Source: Streptomyces piniterrae (GTDB lineage Bacteria > Actinomycetota > Actinomycetes > Streptomycetales > Streptomycetaceae). From it: DNA of 64,000 nucleotides. Of the stretch, positions 46,992 to 56,261 are shown one piece after another; the first letter of the stretch is position 1, and each line of letters begins with the position of its first letter. A program made the translations under genes and the position numbers. The DNA lies in NCBI RefSeq assembly GCF_005048155.1, contig NZ_SUMB01000013.1, positions 1 to 64,000 of the forward strand, in the 5' to 3' direction. A model generated the notes under the pieces. It made no database searches, was not told where the DNA came from, and was given only the letters and a program-made list of their open reading frames with translations.

Positions 46992-48262
46992 CACCCGCCC
47001 CGCGGGCTCGTCGGATACGACGGCACCGGCGCACCGGCCGGCTCGTCCGTCGGCCCGTGCGCGTCATGCGCGGCGAGAAACGCCTCGACGGCGGGCCGCC
47101 AGCCGTAGCCCTCGGCACGGCGGCGGGCGGCGTCCCGGCGCGGCCGCTCGGGCCGGGACAGGACCCGCTGGACCGCGTCGGCGAAGGAGGAGCCGTCGTC
47201 CAGGGCCGTGTCACCGCCGCGCCCGACCAGACCGGCGAGCGCCGAGGCCGCGCTGGCGACCACCGGCGTGCCGCAGGCCAGCGCCTCCAGAGCGGCGAGG
47301 CCGAACGTCTCGGCCGGCCCCGGTGCCAGGCACAGATCGGCGCTGGCCTGGAGCGCGGCGAGCCGGGAGCGGTCGGCGACATGCCCGAGGAACGCCGCGG
47401 GCAGCCGCTCGGCCCGTGCCCGCGCCTCCAGCCGCGCCCGGAGCGGCCCGTCACCCGCCACCACCAGCGCCGCGTCGACACCGCGCCGGCGCAGCTCGGC
47501 CAGCGCGTCCAGCGCGCGGCCCGGCCGCTTCTCCGGCGACAACCGGGAGCAGAGCAGCATCAGCACCGATGCCCGTGCCGCGCACCGCCGCCGCAGCTCC
47601 TCGCTGCGGCAGCCCGGGTGCCAGGCGGCGAGGTCGACGCCGAGCGGCGCCCGCACCACGTTGCGCGCCCCGACCCGGGTGAACTCCGCCGCCGCCCACT
47701 CGGTGGTGCACACCACCCGGCTGTAGGCGTGCGCCGTACGGGAGTTCAGCCGGTCCGCGGCGGCGCGGGCGACCGGCCGCGGCACGCCCCAGGTCCGCAG
47801 CACCCCGTCGACGCTCTCGTGCGACACCATCACCGCCGGGACCCGGGCCCGGCGCGCCCACTCCCCCGTCCAGCGCAGCGTCGTACGGTCGGAGACCTCC
47901 AGCCGGTCGGGAGCCAGCGCCCGCAGCAGATGGTGCAGCCGGCGGCGGTCGGCCAGCACGCGATAGCCGCCGGTACCGGGCAGCACCGGCCCCGGCAGGG
48001 TGATCACCCGCCCCTGGTCGGTGAGTTCATCCCGCACACCGAGGCCGGACGCGCCACCGGCCTGGTCCTTCCCCGGCTCGCCCGGCACGATGAGCACCGG
48101 CTCGTGCCCCGCCGCCCGGTAGCCGGCGCCGAGCTCGCGCAGTGCGGTGCGCAGCCCGCCGGAGGCCGGGGTGACGAAGTTGGCGATCCGTACGATCCGC
48201 AGCCCGGTTTCCTGGCGCGGCGCCGTCCGGAGCTCCGCCACGACCTCCCCGCGTGCCGTCAT
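46988..48262 (-). CDS. GT4 glycosyltransferase (second of a pair)
   Basis: A 424-residue GT-B glycosyltransferase of family 4. The N-terminal acceptor part starts RIVRIANFVTPASGGLRTAL. The donor half has LCSRLSPEKRPGRALDAL, VVAGDGPLRARLE and the EX7E-type stretch APGPAETFGLAALEALACGTPVV. No transmembrane segment is seen; it is probably a peripheral membrane enzyme. Its ATG overlaps the stop of the other GT4 gene by 4 bp. Donor and acceptor are unknown; mannosyl transfer to phosphatidylinositol-type lipids is a common role for actinobacterial pairs like this. Confidence 0.88.
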   Translation of the reverse strand: MTARGEVVAELRTAPRQETGLRIVRIANFVTPASGGLRTALRELGAGYRAAGHEPVLIVPGEPGKDQAGGASGLGVRDELTDQGRVITLPGPVLPGTGGYRVLADRRRLHHLLRALAPDRLEVSDRTTLRWTGEWARRARVPAVMVSHESVDGVLRTWGVPRPVARAAADRLNSRTAHAYSRVVCTTEWAAAEFTRVGARNVVRAPLGVDLAAWHPGCRSEELRRRCAARASVLMLLCSRLSPEKRPGRALDALAELRRRGVDAALVVAGDGPLRARLEARARAERLPAAFLGHVADRSRLAALQASADLCLAPGPAETFGLAALEALACGTPVVASAASALAGLVGRGGDTALDDGSSFADAVQRVLSRPERPRRDAARRRAEGYGWRPAVEAFLAAHDAHGPTDEPAGAPVPSYPTSPRGGW

Positions 48263-49386
48263 GCCGCCACCGCCGTCCGGTCGCCGAGCACGTCCTCGTA
48301 GTGCCCGAGCAGCTGGTCGCCCACGGCCTCCCAGGTGCGGTCCTCCACGGCGCGGCGGCCCGCGGCGCCGTACCGGGCGCGGAGCTCGGCGCTGCCCGCG
48401 AGGAACCGCACCGCGTCCCGGAACGCGCCGCCGTCGCCGGGCGTCACCAGCAGCCCGGTACGGCCGTGGTCCACCAGGTCGACCGGACCGCCCGCGCGCG
48501 GCGCGACCACCGGCACACCGGAGGCCATCGCCTCCTGCACGGTCTGACAGAAGGTCTCATACGGGCCGGTATGGACGAACACGTCCAGTGACGCGTAGAG
48601 GCGGGCGAGTTCATCGCCGGTGCGGCGGCCCAGGAAGCGCACCTGCGGCAGGCCGGCCCGCAGTCCGGCGGCGCTGGGGCCGTCGCCGATGACGACGGTG
48701 CGGACGCCCGGCAGCCGCGAGGTCTCGGCGAGCAGCCGGACGTCCTTCTCCGGAGCCAGCCGCCCCACGTACCCCACCAGCAGCTCCCGGCCCGCGAGCA
48801 GCGAGGTGCGCAGCACCGTGTCACGCCGCCCGGGGTGGAAGCGCTCGGAGTCGACGCCGCGCGGCCACAGGCGCACCCGTGGCACACCGTGCTCGGTCAG
48901 GTCGAGCAGCGCGGCACTGGACGGTGCGAGGGTGCGGGCGGCGGCGGCGTGCACGGCCCGTATGCGGCGCCAGGCCGTCGCGCCGCCGCCCCCGAGGTAG
49001 GTGCGGGCGTAGCGGCCCAGATCGGTCTGGTAGACGGCGATCGCGGGCACCCGCCGCCGGGCCGCGGCCGCCATCCCCCGCGCGCCGAGGACGAAGGGGC
49101 TGGCGAGGTGCACCAGGTCGGGACGGTGCCCGTCGAGCGCCGCGGACAGCTTGCGTCCGGGCAGCGCGATCCGCACCTGCGGATACCCGGGCAGCGGCAC
49201 CGACGGCACTCGGACGACGGGGCAGGGACTCTCGTACGTTCCGCCGGCCGGCTCATAGCCGCCGAGCGGGGCGATGACGAGCGGATCGTGGCCGCGCCGG
49301 ACGAGGTGCCGGGCGGTCTCCAGGGCGCAGTGGGCGACGCCGTTGACATCTGGCGGGAAGGATTCGGTGACGATGACGACACGCAT
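48259..49386 (-). CDS. GT4 glycosyltransferase (first of a pair)
   Basis: A 375-residue family 4 glycosyltransferase with the N-terminal motif RVVIVTESFPPDVNGVAHCAL, close to mannosyltransferases such as MgtA-type enzymes. The donor half carries YVGRLAPEKDVRLLAE, VVIGDGPSAAGLR and HTGPYETFCQTVQEAMASGVPVV (the EX7E region). It is the first gene of an operon with the second GT4, the SGNH hydrolase and the oxoprolinase, all overlapping by 4 bp. GDP-mannose as donor is inference from family resemblance. Confidence 0.88.
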   Translation of the reverse strand: MRVVIVTESFPPDVNGVAHCALETARHLVRRGHDPLVIAPLGGYEPAGGTYESPCPVVRVPSVPLPGYPQVRIALPGRKLSAALDGHRPDLVHLASPFVLGARGMAAAARRRVPAIAVYQTDLGRYARTYLGGGGATAWRRIRAVHAAAARTLAPSSAALLDLTEHGVPRVRLWPRGVDSERFHPGRRDTVLRTSLLAGRELLVGYVGRLAPEKDVRLLAETSRLPGVRTVVIGDGPSAAGLRAGLPQVRFLGRRTGDELARLYASLDVFVHTGPYETFCQTVQEAMASGVPVVAPRAGGPVDLVDHGRTGLLVTPGDGGAFRDAVRFLAGSAELRARYGAAGRRAVEDRTWEAVGDQLLGHYEDVLGDRTAVAA

Positions 49387-49500
49387 ACCGCTGTTGTCGG
49401 CGCACCGTGCGTGGAGGGAGCCAAGGGGATCTTTCCAGCCGGGAAACGTCCCATGAGCGTTCCGGTTGCACGCGGGCGGTGCGGGGCCGCGGCCCCGCCG

Positions 49501-50925
49501 TCACACCGCCGAGGCGTCGGGCCCGAACCGGCTGCGTACGGCCGTCTGGACCTCGGCCTCCTCCGCCGGGTCCGCGGCGAGCCGCCGGAGCTGCTCGACG
49601 ACCCGGTCGTCGCCGGTCGCGGCGTGCCGGGCGGCCAGCTCGCGGGTGGTCTCCTCGCAGTCCCACAGGCACTCGACGGCGAAGCCGGCCGCGAACCCGG
49701 GATCGGTGACGGCGAGCGCGCCGGCCGCCCGGCCCCGGAGGTGGGAGGAGGAGGTCTCACGGTAGATATGACGCAAAACCGGGGCGGCGCAGCCGACGCC
49801 GAGGCGCCCGGCGCCGTCGACCAGCTCCCAGAGGGCGTCCGCGTCCGGGCCCGCCTCGCGGACGGTCCGGCGCAGCGCGGCCAGCACCAGCTCGGTGTCG
49901 CGTTTCGCGCCGCGGCGGGCGAGCATCGCGGCGGCGGACGCGCCCAGCCGGTCCTGGCGACGGGCCCAGACGCGGGACCGTTCGACGGCGGCCACGCTGC
50001 GCATCCGCTCGAAGGAGGCGAGCGCGGCGGAGACCAGCGACTCGGAGGAGACGGGGTCGACGGCCGCGATCTCGATCAGATCGAGGACGTCGGGATCGCC
50101 GCGCTCGGCGAGGTGGTGCAGCGCCGCGGCGCGTGCCGCGTCCGGGCCGCTGCGCGCGGCCCGCAGCACCTCGGGGCGGTCCTCGGGACCGACCACGGCG
50201 GCCAGGCAGCGCGCCGCGGCGATGTGCCGGCGCTCCCCGGGGCGCAGGTCGAGGTCCTGCTCGGCCCACTCCAGGACCTCGGTGACGCTCCAGCCGGGGC
50301 GCGGCCCGCGCGGCCGCAGCTGCCGCTGCCAGCGGTCGAAGGAGCCCTGCTCCCCGGCGGCGGCCAGCCGCACGCCGTAGCGGGGATCCTCGGCCCACAG
50401 CCGCCAGGGCCGGGGCTCGAAGGCGTCGCGGACCGCGGCGGCGAGCTCGGCCCGGCCCTCCTCGGTGTCGGGGAAGCGGGCGAGGACGGCGGGCGCGAGG
50501 GTCATCAGCCCGGCGTCGTCGTCACGCAGCGCGAGCTCGTCCAGGGCCCATCGCCAGTTGCTGCCGACAGCGGCGTAGCTGCGCAGCAGGAGGCGCGCGG
50601 CGTCCCTGCCGTACGCGGCGAGGTGGCCGAGGACGGCGAGGGCGAGGCCGGTGCGCTCCTCGCCCGTGTCGATGCGGTCGTCGGGGTGGAAGAGGTGCCG
50701 TTCGATCTCTTCGAGGCCGCCGTCGAGCTGCATGTAGAGGCGCGCGTAGTAGAGCGAGCGGTTCTCCACCTGCCAGTCGCGGCGGGGGTCACGCAGCACA
50801 CTGTCGTTGAGTGCCGCGAGCGCCTCGGCCCGCGGCGCCGCGAGGGCATGCAGGGTCCCGTCGCCGCGGCCACGCTGAAGGAGGCCGAGCAGGGTGCCAC
50901 TGGGCGCTATGTCTGGATCGAACAT
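49501..50925 (-). CDS. HEAT-repeat-like protein, unknown
   Basis: A 474-residue all-helical protein without signal or membrane segments. The body is a series of helical pairs of about 30 residues, for example VLRAARSGPDAARAAALHHL then VLDLIEIAAVDPVSSESLVS. A second series is MLARRGAKRDTELVLAALRR then VLRHIYRETSSSHLRGRAAGA. This fits HEAT/Armadillo-type solenoids. Such proteins are scaffolds. The start is uncertain: ATG 50925 (MFDPDIAPSG) is family-like in style; ATG 50982 is the next upstream. It is divergent from the PP2C gene and follows the GT operon by 114 bp in a separate unit. Confidence 0.68.
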   Translation of the reverse strand: MFDPDIAPSGTLLGLLQRGRGDGTLHALAAPRAEALAALNDSVLRDPRRDWQVENRSLYYARLYMQLDGGLEEIERHLFHPDDRIDTGEERTGLALAVLGHLAAYGRDAARLLLRSYAAVGSNWRWALDELALRDDDAGLMTLAPAVLARFPDTEEGRAELAAAVRDAFEPRPWRLWAEDPRYGVRLAAAGEQGSFDRWQRQLRPRGPRPGWSVTEVLEWAEQDLDLRPGERRHIAAARCLAAVVGPEDRPEVLRAARSGPDAARAAALHHLAERGDPDVLDLIEIAAVDPVSSESLVSAALASFERMRSVAAVERSRVWARRQDRLGASAAAMLARRGAKRDTELVLAALRRTVREAGPDADALWELVDGAGRLGVGCAAPVLRHIYRETSSSHLRGRAAGALAVTDPGFAAGFAVECLWDCEETTRELAARHAATGDDRVVEQLRRLAADPAEEAEVQTAVRSRFGPDASAV

Positions 50926-51250
50926 GAGGTCAGCATCCGGTGCGGGGGACGGGCTGGCAACGGGATTTCCGCTGACCGGCATTCTTGCCGGTGTCCGCGG
51001 ACCGTATGCGTCGTTCCCACCATGGGATCGCGGGAACAGCAGCTTTACGGCGGCCGCAGCCTAGCCTGGAATCCGATATTCCGCAGAGTCGGCGGTGTCT
51101 ATGCCCCAGGAAGCCACTGGCATATGCCCGCTGCACCACCGTATCGGGTAATGCCAAATCCCTTACGGACGGTCGCAGCCTGTGCAACAGTCGTAACCGG
51201 CCCTTCTCTCAGACCTGGCCCTGGCGCGCCGCCTGATCACGGAGTACGTC
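50926..51250. other. divergent intergenic region, HEAT protein / PP2C
   Basis: This 325-bp gap is less GC-rich than its surroundings. It contains the inverted repeat GGAAT-CCGAT-ATTCC (51068-51082) and the palindrome GGCATATGCC (51119-51128). Both may be regulatory sites for the divergent genes. No ORF or RNA is supported. Confidence 0.4.
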
Positions 51251-52720
51251 ATGCCGTCCCCTCTCTTCGCGGACCATCCCGCCGACCGGCCCCCCGAGCG
51301 CGGCACGGTCGAGGCACTGATCACGCAGGCCCGCCGCCTGCGCGGTGGCCTCGACGCCGTGCGCCGGGAGTCGTCCGTACACGCCGAGACCGCCGCCGAC
51401 CCCCAGCTGCGCTGGCAGCGGGCCCTCTGCGACCTCGCCGTGCACCACCTCGACGACCTCGGCGGCCACCTCGACCAGCTGAGAGAGGGCCTCCCGGTCG
51501 AGGACGAGGAACCGCACGACGAGCTGCCCGCCGCACCGCCCGAAGCGGAGCCGGCCCCGGCGCCCCACGAGCGCGGCGCGCTGCTGCGCCGGGTGGGCAG
51601 CGCCGAGTGGAATCTGCTCACCGACGAGGTGAGCTGGTCCGACGAACTGTTCGCCATGTTCGGCAGGGACCCGGCCGACGGACCGCTGACCCTCGACGAA
51701 CTGCCGTCCCTGATCCTCACCGACGACCAGGAGCAGCTGACCAGGATGGTCACCGACTGCCTGGTGGACGGTAAGCCGATCGACGGCGAATTCCGCATCG
51801 TGCGCACCGACCACAGCGTCCGCACGGTGCACATGGTGGGCGAGCCGGTGCTCGACGCCGACGGCAGCACCGCATGCATGTGGGCCGTGCTGCGGGACGT
51901 CAGCGAGCTGCGCCGCAGCCAGCGGGCGGTGCGCGAGACCCGTGACTCGCTGCAACGCCAACGGCACATCGCGCAGACCGAGCACCGGCTGGCGGTCGAG
52001 CTGCAGGAGGCCGTGCTACCGCCGTGGCGCGGCTCCCTGCGGTTCCCGCAGGGCGGCCCGGTGGCCCTCGACCTCGCCGGGCGCTACCTCCCGTCCGGCA
52101 CCAGCGCCCTGATCGGCGGCGACTGGTACGACGCACTGCAACTCCCGGACGGCGACACGCTGTTGAGCGTCGGCGACCTCACCGGGCACGGCGTCACCGC
52201 CACCTCGGGCATGGCGATGGTCCTCGGCGCACTGCGCGGCATGGCCGTCGCCGGACAGCGCCCGGGACCGCTGATGGGCTACCTCAACCAACTGCTCGAC
52301 ACCGCCTCCCAGCCCGCGCTGGGCAGCGCCGTCTGCGCCCGCTTCGACCCGGCCAGCCGCCGACTGGAGTGGGCCCAGGCCGGACACCCCGCCCCCCTGC
52401 TCTTCCGCGACGGCACAGGGCGCGCACTGGACCCGCCCGAGGGCGTACTGCTCGGGGCGACCGCCGGCGCGACCTACGACCAGCGGACCGAGCAACTGCA
52501 GCCGGGCGACCTGCTCGTGCTGCACACCGACGGACTCGCACCCCGCCGTACACATGGCGCGGACGCCGCCCATGAGGGAGCCGAGCGGCTCCTCGCACTG
52601 GCACCGCGGTTCGCCGCGGCCCGCAGCGCGCAGGACAGCGTCCGTATCGTCGTCGAGGAGTTCGGCAGCACCGAACGCGAGGACGACGCATGCGTACTGG
52701 TCGCCAGGGTCGGCGGCTGA
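51251..52720 (+). CDS. PAS-PP2C (SpoIIE/RsbU-type) serine phosphatase
   Basis: A 489-residue cytoplasmic phosphatase. After a charged N-terminus there is a PAS domain (about 108-235; VGSAEWNLLTDEVSWSDELF), a short coiled linker (LRRSQRAVRETRDSLQRQR) and an SpoIIE-type PP2C domain (about 265-488). Metal ligands are in LIGGDWYDAL, SVGDLTGHGV, LHTDGL and REDDACVLVARV. Such proteins dephosphorylate anti-anti-sigma factors in partner-switching systems that control stress sigma factors; no partner gene is adjacent. GGAG lies six bases before the ATG. Confidence 0.9.
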   Translation: MPSPLFADHPADRPPERGTVEALITQARRLRGGLDAVRRESSVHAETAADPQLRWQRALCDLAVHHLDDLGGHLDQLREGLPVEDEEPHDELPAAPPEAEPAPAPHERGALLRRVGSAEWNLLTDEVSWSDELFAMFGRDPADGPLTLDELPSLILTDDQEQLTRMVTDCLVDGKPIDGEFRIVRTDHSVRTVHMVGEPVLDADGSTACMWAVLRDVSELRRSQRAVRETRDSLQRQRHIAQTEHRLAVELQEAVLPPWRGSLRFPQGGPVALDLAGRYLPSGTSALIGGDWYDALQLPDGDTLLSVGDLTGHGVTATSGMAMVLGALRGMAVAGQRPGPLMGYLNQLLDTASQPALGSAVCARFDPASRRLEWAQAGHPAPLLFRDGTGRALDPPEGVLLGATAGATYDQRTEQLQPGDLLVLHTDGLAPRRTHGADAAHEGAERLLALAPRFAAARSAQDSVRIVVEEFGSTEREDDACVLVARVGG

Positions 52721-52851
52721 CGCAGGCACAGCTGCCGAGAGCTGACCTGGCGACAACTGCCGTCGGGCAAGGGATCGTTGACGTCTTCCGGTAGATGTAC
52801 GGGTAGGTGCGGGCGCCGGGGTCGTTCCGGGGTTGTGCTGCCGGGAACGTA

Positions 52852-52883
52852 GGACCGGTCAGCCCTCTTCGGGCCTTCGGTCC
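52852..52883. terminator. probable bidirectional terminator, PP2C / NsdA-like
   Basis: GGACCG (52852-52857) pairs with CGGTCC (52878-52883), with an inner GCCC-TCTTC-GGGC stem (52862-52874), between convergent genes. Confidence 0.55.
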
Positions 52884-52885
52884 GG

Positions 52886-54409
52886 TCAGACCGAGAGGTT
52901 GCCGCCGAGACCCGGCCCCGACAGGCCCGGCCCCCGCCCCTTGGCCTTCGCCTTCGGCAGGACCTGCTGGATCTCCTCCCGCAGGTCCTGGATCTTGGCG
53001 TAGTTCGCGTACTGGCCGGTGAGCCGGTACATCTCGCGCAGCCGGTCCCAGGTGCGGTGGGAGGAGTTCTCACCGATGGACAGCAGCGCCAACCGTGCGT
53101 AACGGTCGGCCTGTTCCGGGTCGTCCGCGATGAAGCAGGCCGACGCGATCGAGATGTGGTCGAAGATCTGCGAACGCTGCCGGCCGTCCTCGCGCAGCGC
53201 CAGCGCCTTCTTGGCGTGCTGCTCCGCGATGGGCGCGACCGAAGGGTCGTGCTCCGCCAGGGTGCGGTACACCAGCCCCTCCATCCCGTGCATATCCGCC
53301 TCGTTGAACAGCTGCATCCAACTCGGCGGCGGCACATCGCCCTTGTCCGAAACGAACAGCTCCTCCGCCTCGCCGAGGGTGCGCCGGGTCGCCTGACCGC
53401 GCCCCATCGACGCCTGCGCCCAGGCCTCGATGGTGTGGAACATGGCGCGGGTACGGGGCAACGCCGCCTCCCCGGAGCCGGACTTGGCCAGCTTCATCAG
53501 GTCCAGCGCTTCGTCGGGACGGCCCAGATGGACCATCTGGCGGGCGGCCCGGGAGAGCGCCTCGCCGGCCCGCGGCCGGTCGCCGCCCTCACGCGCCGCA
53601 TGGGCGGCGATGACGAAGTACTTCTGCGCGGTGGGCTCCAGGCCCACGTCATGGGACATCCAGCCGGCGAGCACCGCCAGGTTGGCCGCCACCCCCCACA
53701 GCCTGCGCTGCAGATGATCGGGATGACGGTAGGCGAGCATGCCGCCGACCTCGTTGAGCTGTCCCACCACGGCCTTGCGCTGCAGCCCGCCGCCGCGGGC
53801 CGCGTCCCAGGCGCGGAAGACCTCGACCGAGCGCTCCAGCGCGTCGATCTCCTGCGACCCCACGGGGGCCGCCTCGTAGCGGTCGAGGCCGATCTGGTCG
53901 AGTTCGTCGAAGGAGTCGGCCGCGAACTGGTCGTCGGGGCGTAGCGAGTGGACGGTCCGGTCCGGTTCGGTGTGCAGCCAGTCGTACATGGCGCCAGTGA
54001 GTGCGGAGCCCGCGGCGAGCGCAGCGCCCGCACCCACCAAGCCGCGTCGGTTGAGCATGAGGTCCATTCCCGTGAATTCCGTGAGGACCGCGGCGGTCCG
54101 CTCGGGTGCCCACGGCAGACCGTCCATGGCCTGCCGCTTCCCCGCGCGACCTGTCCTTGCGAACCCGAGGTCCTCGATGGTTACGACACGGCCGAGGCGC
54201 TCGGTGAACAGGGAAGCCAGGACCTTGGGCACCGGATCCCGTGGGGTCTCCCCCATATCGATCCAACGCCGCACTCGCGAGGTGTCGGTCGCCAGCTGCG
54301 GATGCCCCATGGCCGCCGCCTGCCGGTTGACCAGTCTCGCCAGCTCGCCCTTGGACCAGCCGGCCAGGCCGAAAAGGTCCGCGAGACGGGTGTTCGGCTG
54401 CCTGTCCAC
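52886..54409 (-). CDS. NsdA/NsdB-like developmental regulator (TPR protein)
   Basis: A 507-residue protein. The N-terminus (about 8-75; ARLADLFGLAGWSKGELARL and TSRVRRWIDMGETPRD) looks like a degenerate helix-turn-helix. The rest (about 180-490) is TPR-like helical repeats, such as GEALSRAARQMVHLGRPDEALDLM and HAKKALALREDGRQR. This matches the NsdA/NsdB family, negative regulators of Streptomyces differentiation and antibiotic production. A stretch NRRGLVGAGAALAAGSALTGAMYDW (130-155) is weakly hydrophobic and resembles a twin-arginine-like segment, but is internal. GTG start has GGGGG six bases upstream. It is divergent from the TTA-containing phosphotransferase. Confidence 0.8.
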   Translation of the reverse strand: MDRQPNTRLADLFGLAGWSKGELARLVNRQAAAMGHPQLATDTSRVRRWIDMGETPRDPVPKVLASLFTERLGRVVTIEDLGFARTGRAGKRQAMDGLPWAPERTAAVLTEFTGMDLMLNRRGLVGAGAALAAGSALTGAMYDWLHTEPDRTVHSLRPDDQFAADSFDELDQIGLDRYEAAPVGSQEIDALERSVEVFRAWDAARGGGLQRKAVVGQLNEVGGMLAYRHPDHLQRRLWGVAANLAVLAGWMSHDVGLEPTAQKYFVIAAHAAREGGDRPRAGEALSRAARQMVHLGRPDEALDLMKLAKSGSGEAALPRTRAMFHTIEAWAQASMGRGQATRRTLGEAEELFVSDKGDVPPPSWMQLFNEADMHGMEGLVYRTLAEHDPSVAPIAEQHAKKALALREDGRQRSQIFDHISIASACFIADDPEQADRYARLALLSIGENSSHRTWDRLREMYRLTGQYANYAKIQDLREEIQQVLPKAKAKGRGPGLSGPGLGGNLSV

Positions 54410-54694
54410 GTCAAGCCCCCAGGTTCCTCGACTGAGTTGACAGTAACGGCCCGTGACGGGGCCTGCGAGCATTCGCCAGGGTTCGCCAGGGTGCGCCACA
54501 TGGTCTGCCACCCGCGCCCGCGTGTTCTGTAGATGTGCAGCCCCCGGCCCGGTGGCGGGACCGCATTCCCCAGGGTGCGCGCCCTTCACGGGGACCCTGG
54601 ATCGGCCTCCTGCACGGGGCCCGTTCACCGGGTTCTCACCGCCGGGCCGGGGGCGCACGCAACTCGTCGGCGCACGAAGGGATCTGTCTCACCC

Positions 54695-55828
54695 ATGTAT
54701 GCAGCATCGTCCGCCGTGACCGCCCCCACCCGGCCGTACCGCCCGCACCCCTCGGGGAGCGGGCCGTATCTCGACCCCTCCCCCTCCGCGGGGGGAGTGA
54801 CCGGCCTTCCCGGTGGCCGTATGAGGCGGGCGCAGGGGACGGGCACCCAACCGCTCAGCGGGAGACTCGACTTGTCCGGCCCACAGGGCGCCCAGCTACG
54901 CGCCGCCGTCGCCTCGGTGCACCGCATCTGCCCGGAGTTCAACCCGGTCCAGGTCCTGCGGCGCACCGGCCGGTCCGTCCTCCTGGTGGGCACGACGGGC
55001 CGTACGACCGCGGTCGCCAAGTGTTTACTGGACCACTCCCCCGCGTGGTCCGAGCGGTTCCGGCAGGAAATAGCTGCTTACCGCGCGTTCGTCCGGCATC
55101 GTCCGCCGGTACGGGTGCCGCGGCTGGTGGCGGCCGATCCCGACAACTGCACGCTGGTCGTCGAGCGGATGCCCGGCAGGATCGCGGCGGTGGCCCGGCA
55201 TCCGTCCGAGGCGCCGCCCCGCGCGGACGTACGGGCCGCGCTCGGTGCGATCTGCCGGATCAACCTCTGGCGCCCGCCGGCCGGACTGTTCGACGCCCCG
55301 CTGGACTACGCGGGCCGCATCGGCCGGTATCACGACCTGGGGCTGCTCACCGACCGTGACCTGGGGGACCTGCAGAAGCTGCTGCACGGCCTGGCGCACA
55401 CCCAGGGCCAGTTCTGCCACGGTGACGCACTGCTGAACAACGTGCTGCTGTCCCCCGCGGGCCCGGTGCTGCTGGACTGGGACAGCGCGGGCTGGTACCT
55501 GCCGGGGTACGACCTGGCGACGCTGTGGTCCGTGCTCGGTGACGCCCCGGTGGCCCGCCGGCAGATCAGCCAGCTCGCCCAGGCCGCCGGGCCCGTCTCG
55601 CGGGACGCGTTCCTGGTCAATCTGATGCTGGTGCTGACCCGCGAGATCCGGCGCTACGAGACCGCGGTGCAGCGCACCATGCGCGAACCCGCGCCGACGG
55701 GCACCCAGGGGCCGGGACACCCCGGGGCGCCCGCGGCGGGCGAGGAGCAGCGGCTGCTCCTGCGCCGGCTGCACGACGACTGCCAGATGGCGCGCCGTGC
55801 GGTGAGGGCGGCGGTGGGCACCCGCTGA
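54695..55828 (+). CDS. aminoglycoside-phosphotransferase-fold kinase with a TTA codon
   Basis: A 377-residue APH/choline-kinase-fold protein. The catalytic loop is [13 protein letters not shown] (near residue 241) and the metal aspartate is in [20 protein letters not shown] (near 261). AVAKCLLD supplies the ATP lysine. Residues 1-60 are Pro/Gly-rich and probably disordered. Codon 111 (55025-55027) is TTA, so translation should depend on the bldA tRNA. The substrate is unknown; a role in antibiotic resistance is only one option. It is divergent from the NsdA-like regulator, and the 285-bp gap between them holds both promoters. Confidence 0.82.
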   Translation: MYAASSAVTAPTRPYRPHPSGSGPYLDPSPSAGGVTGLPGGRMRRAQGTGTQPLSGRLDLSGPQGAQLRAAVASVHRICPEFNPVQVLRRTGRSVLLVGTTGRTTAVAKCLLDHSPAWSERFRQEIAAYRAFVRHRPPVRVPRLVAADPDNCTLVVERMPGRIAAVARHPSEAPPRADVRAALGAICRINLWRPPAGLFDAPLDYAGRIGRYHDLGLLTDRDLGDLQKLLHGLAHTQGQFCHGDALLNNVLLSPAGPVLLDWDSAGWYLPGYDLATLWSVLGDAPVARRQISQLAQAAGPVSRDAFLVNLMLVLTREIRRYETAVQRTMREPAPTGTQGPGHPGAPAAGEEQRLLLRRLHDDCQMARRAVRAAVGTR

Positions 55829-55921
55829 CCGCCGAGGGGGGTCGTCAAAGGCCCGTCAGGTTCTCGGGTACGGCGAGCCGGAGGCCAGGCGGGCACTTTG
55901 ATGGCGCCCCCTAGGGGGACT

Positions 55922-55956
55922 GTGAGCGGCGCGACCGATACGGGCGCGCCGCTCAC
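55922..55956 (+). terminator. terminator hairpin after the phosphotransferase gene
   Basis: GTGAGCGGCGCG (55922-55933) is perfectly complementary to CGCGCCGCTCAC (55945-55956), a 12-bp stem with an 11-nt loop. The right arm runs into a tandem repeat array. Confidence 0.7.
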
Positions 55957-56015
55957 CCGTGTGTGCGGCTCACCCGAACGTGCCGCTCACCTCTGCGTGC
56001 GGCTCACCCATGTGC
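55948..56015. repeat. four tandem 17-bp repeats
   Basis: Four head-to-tail units of exactly 17 bp start at 55948, 55965, 55982 and 55999. The consensus is GCSGCTCACCCRTGYGT. The first unit is also the right arm of the terminator. The whole gap 55829-56261 (433 bp) contains the hairpin, these repeats and the amidase promoter, but no gene. Confidence 0.8.
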
Positions 56016-56133
56016 GAGCCACCGGGCCGCGGCCATTGGTCCATTCCACTGATGCCCCGCAGGCCAGGCGCCCGGACCGGGAAAGCTCCTCGGGATACGC
56101 CCTGACATGCGAAATCCCGACCGTGTGGGGTGG

Positions 56134-56162
56134 TTGACGGATCGTCGGCGAACGTATAGCGC
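56134..56162 (+). promoter_or_regulatory. candidate amidase promoter
   Basis: TTGACG (56134-56139) is followed by TAGCGC at 17 nt (56157-56162), or by TATAGC at 15 nt. It lies about 100 bp before the TTG start. Confidence 0.45.
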
Positions 56163-56261
56163 TGAACGTACAGGGGCTCTAGTCTCGGGTCCCGCCCCGC
56201 ACGGCCGTTTGTGCGCCAACCGTCACACCGCTCCGGCTCGGGCCGGCTCGAGGAGGCTGCT

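Noticed and set aside
55948-56015. CRISPR-like array
   Set aside because: Units are contiguous 17-bp repeats without spacers and no cas genes are present.
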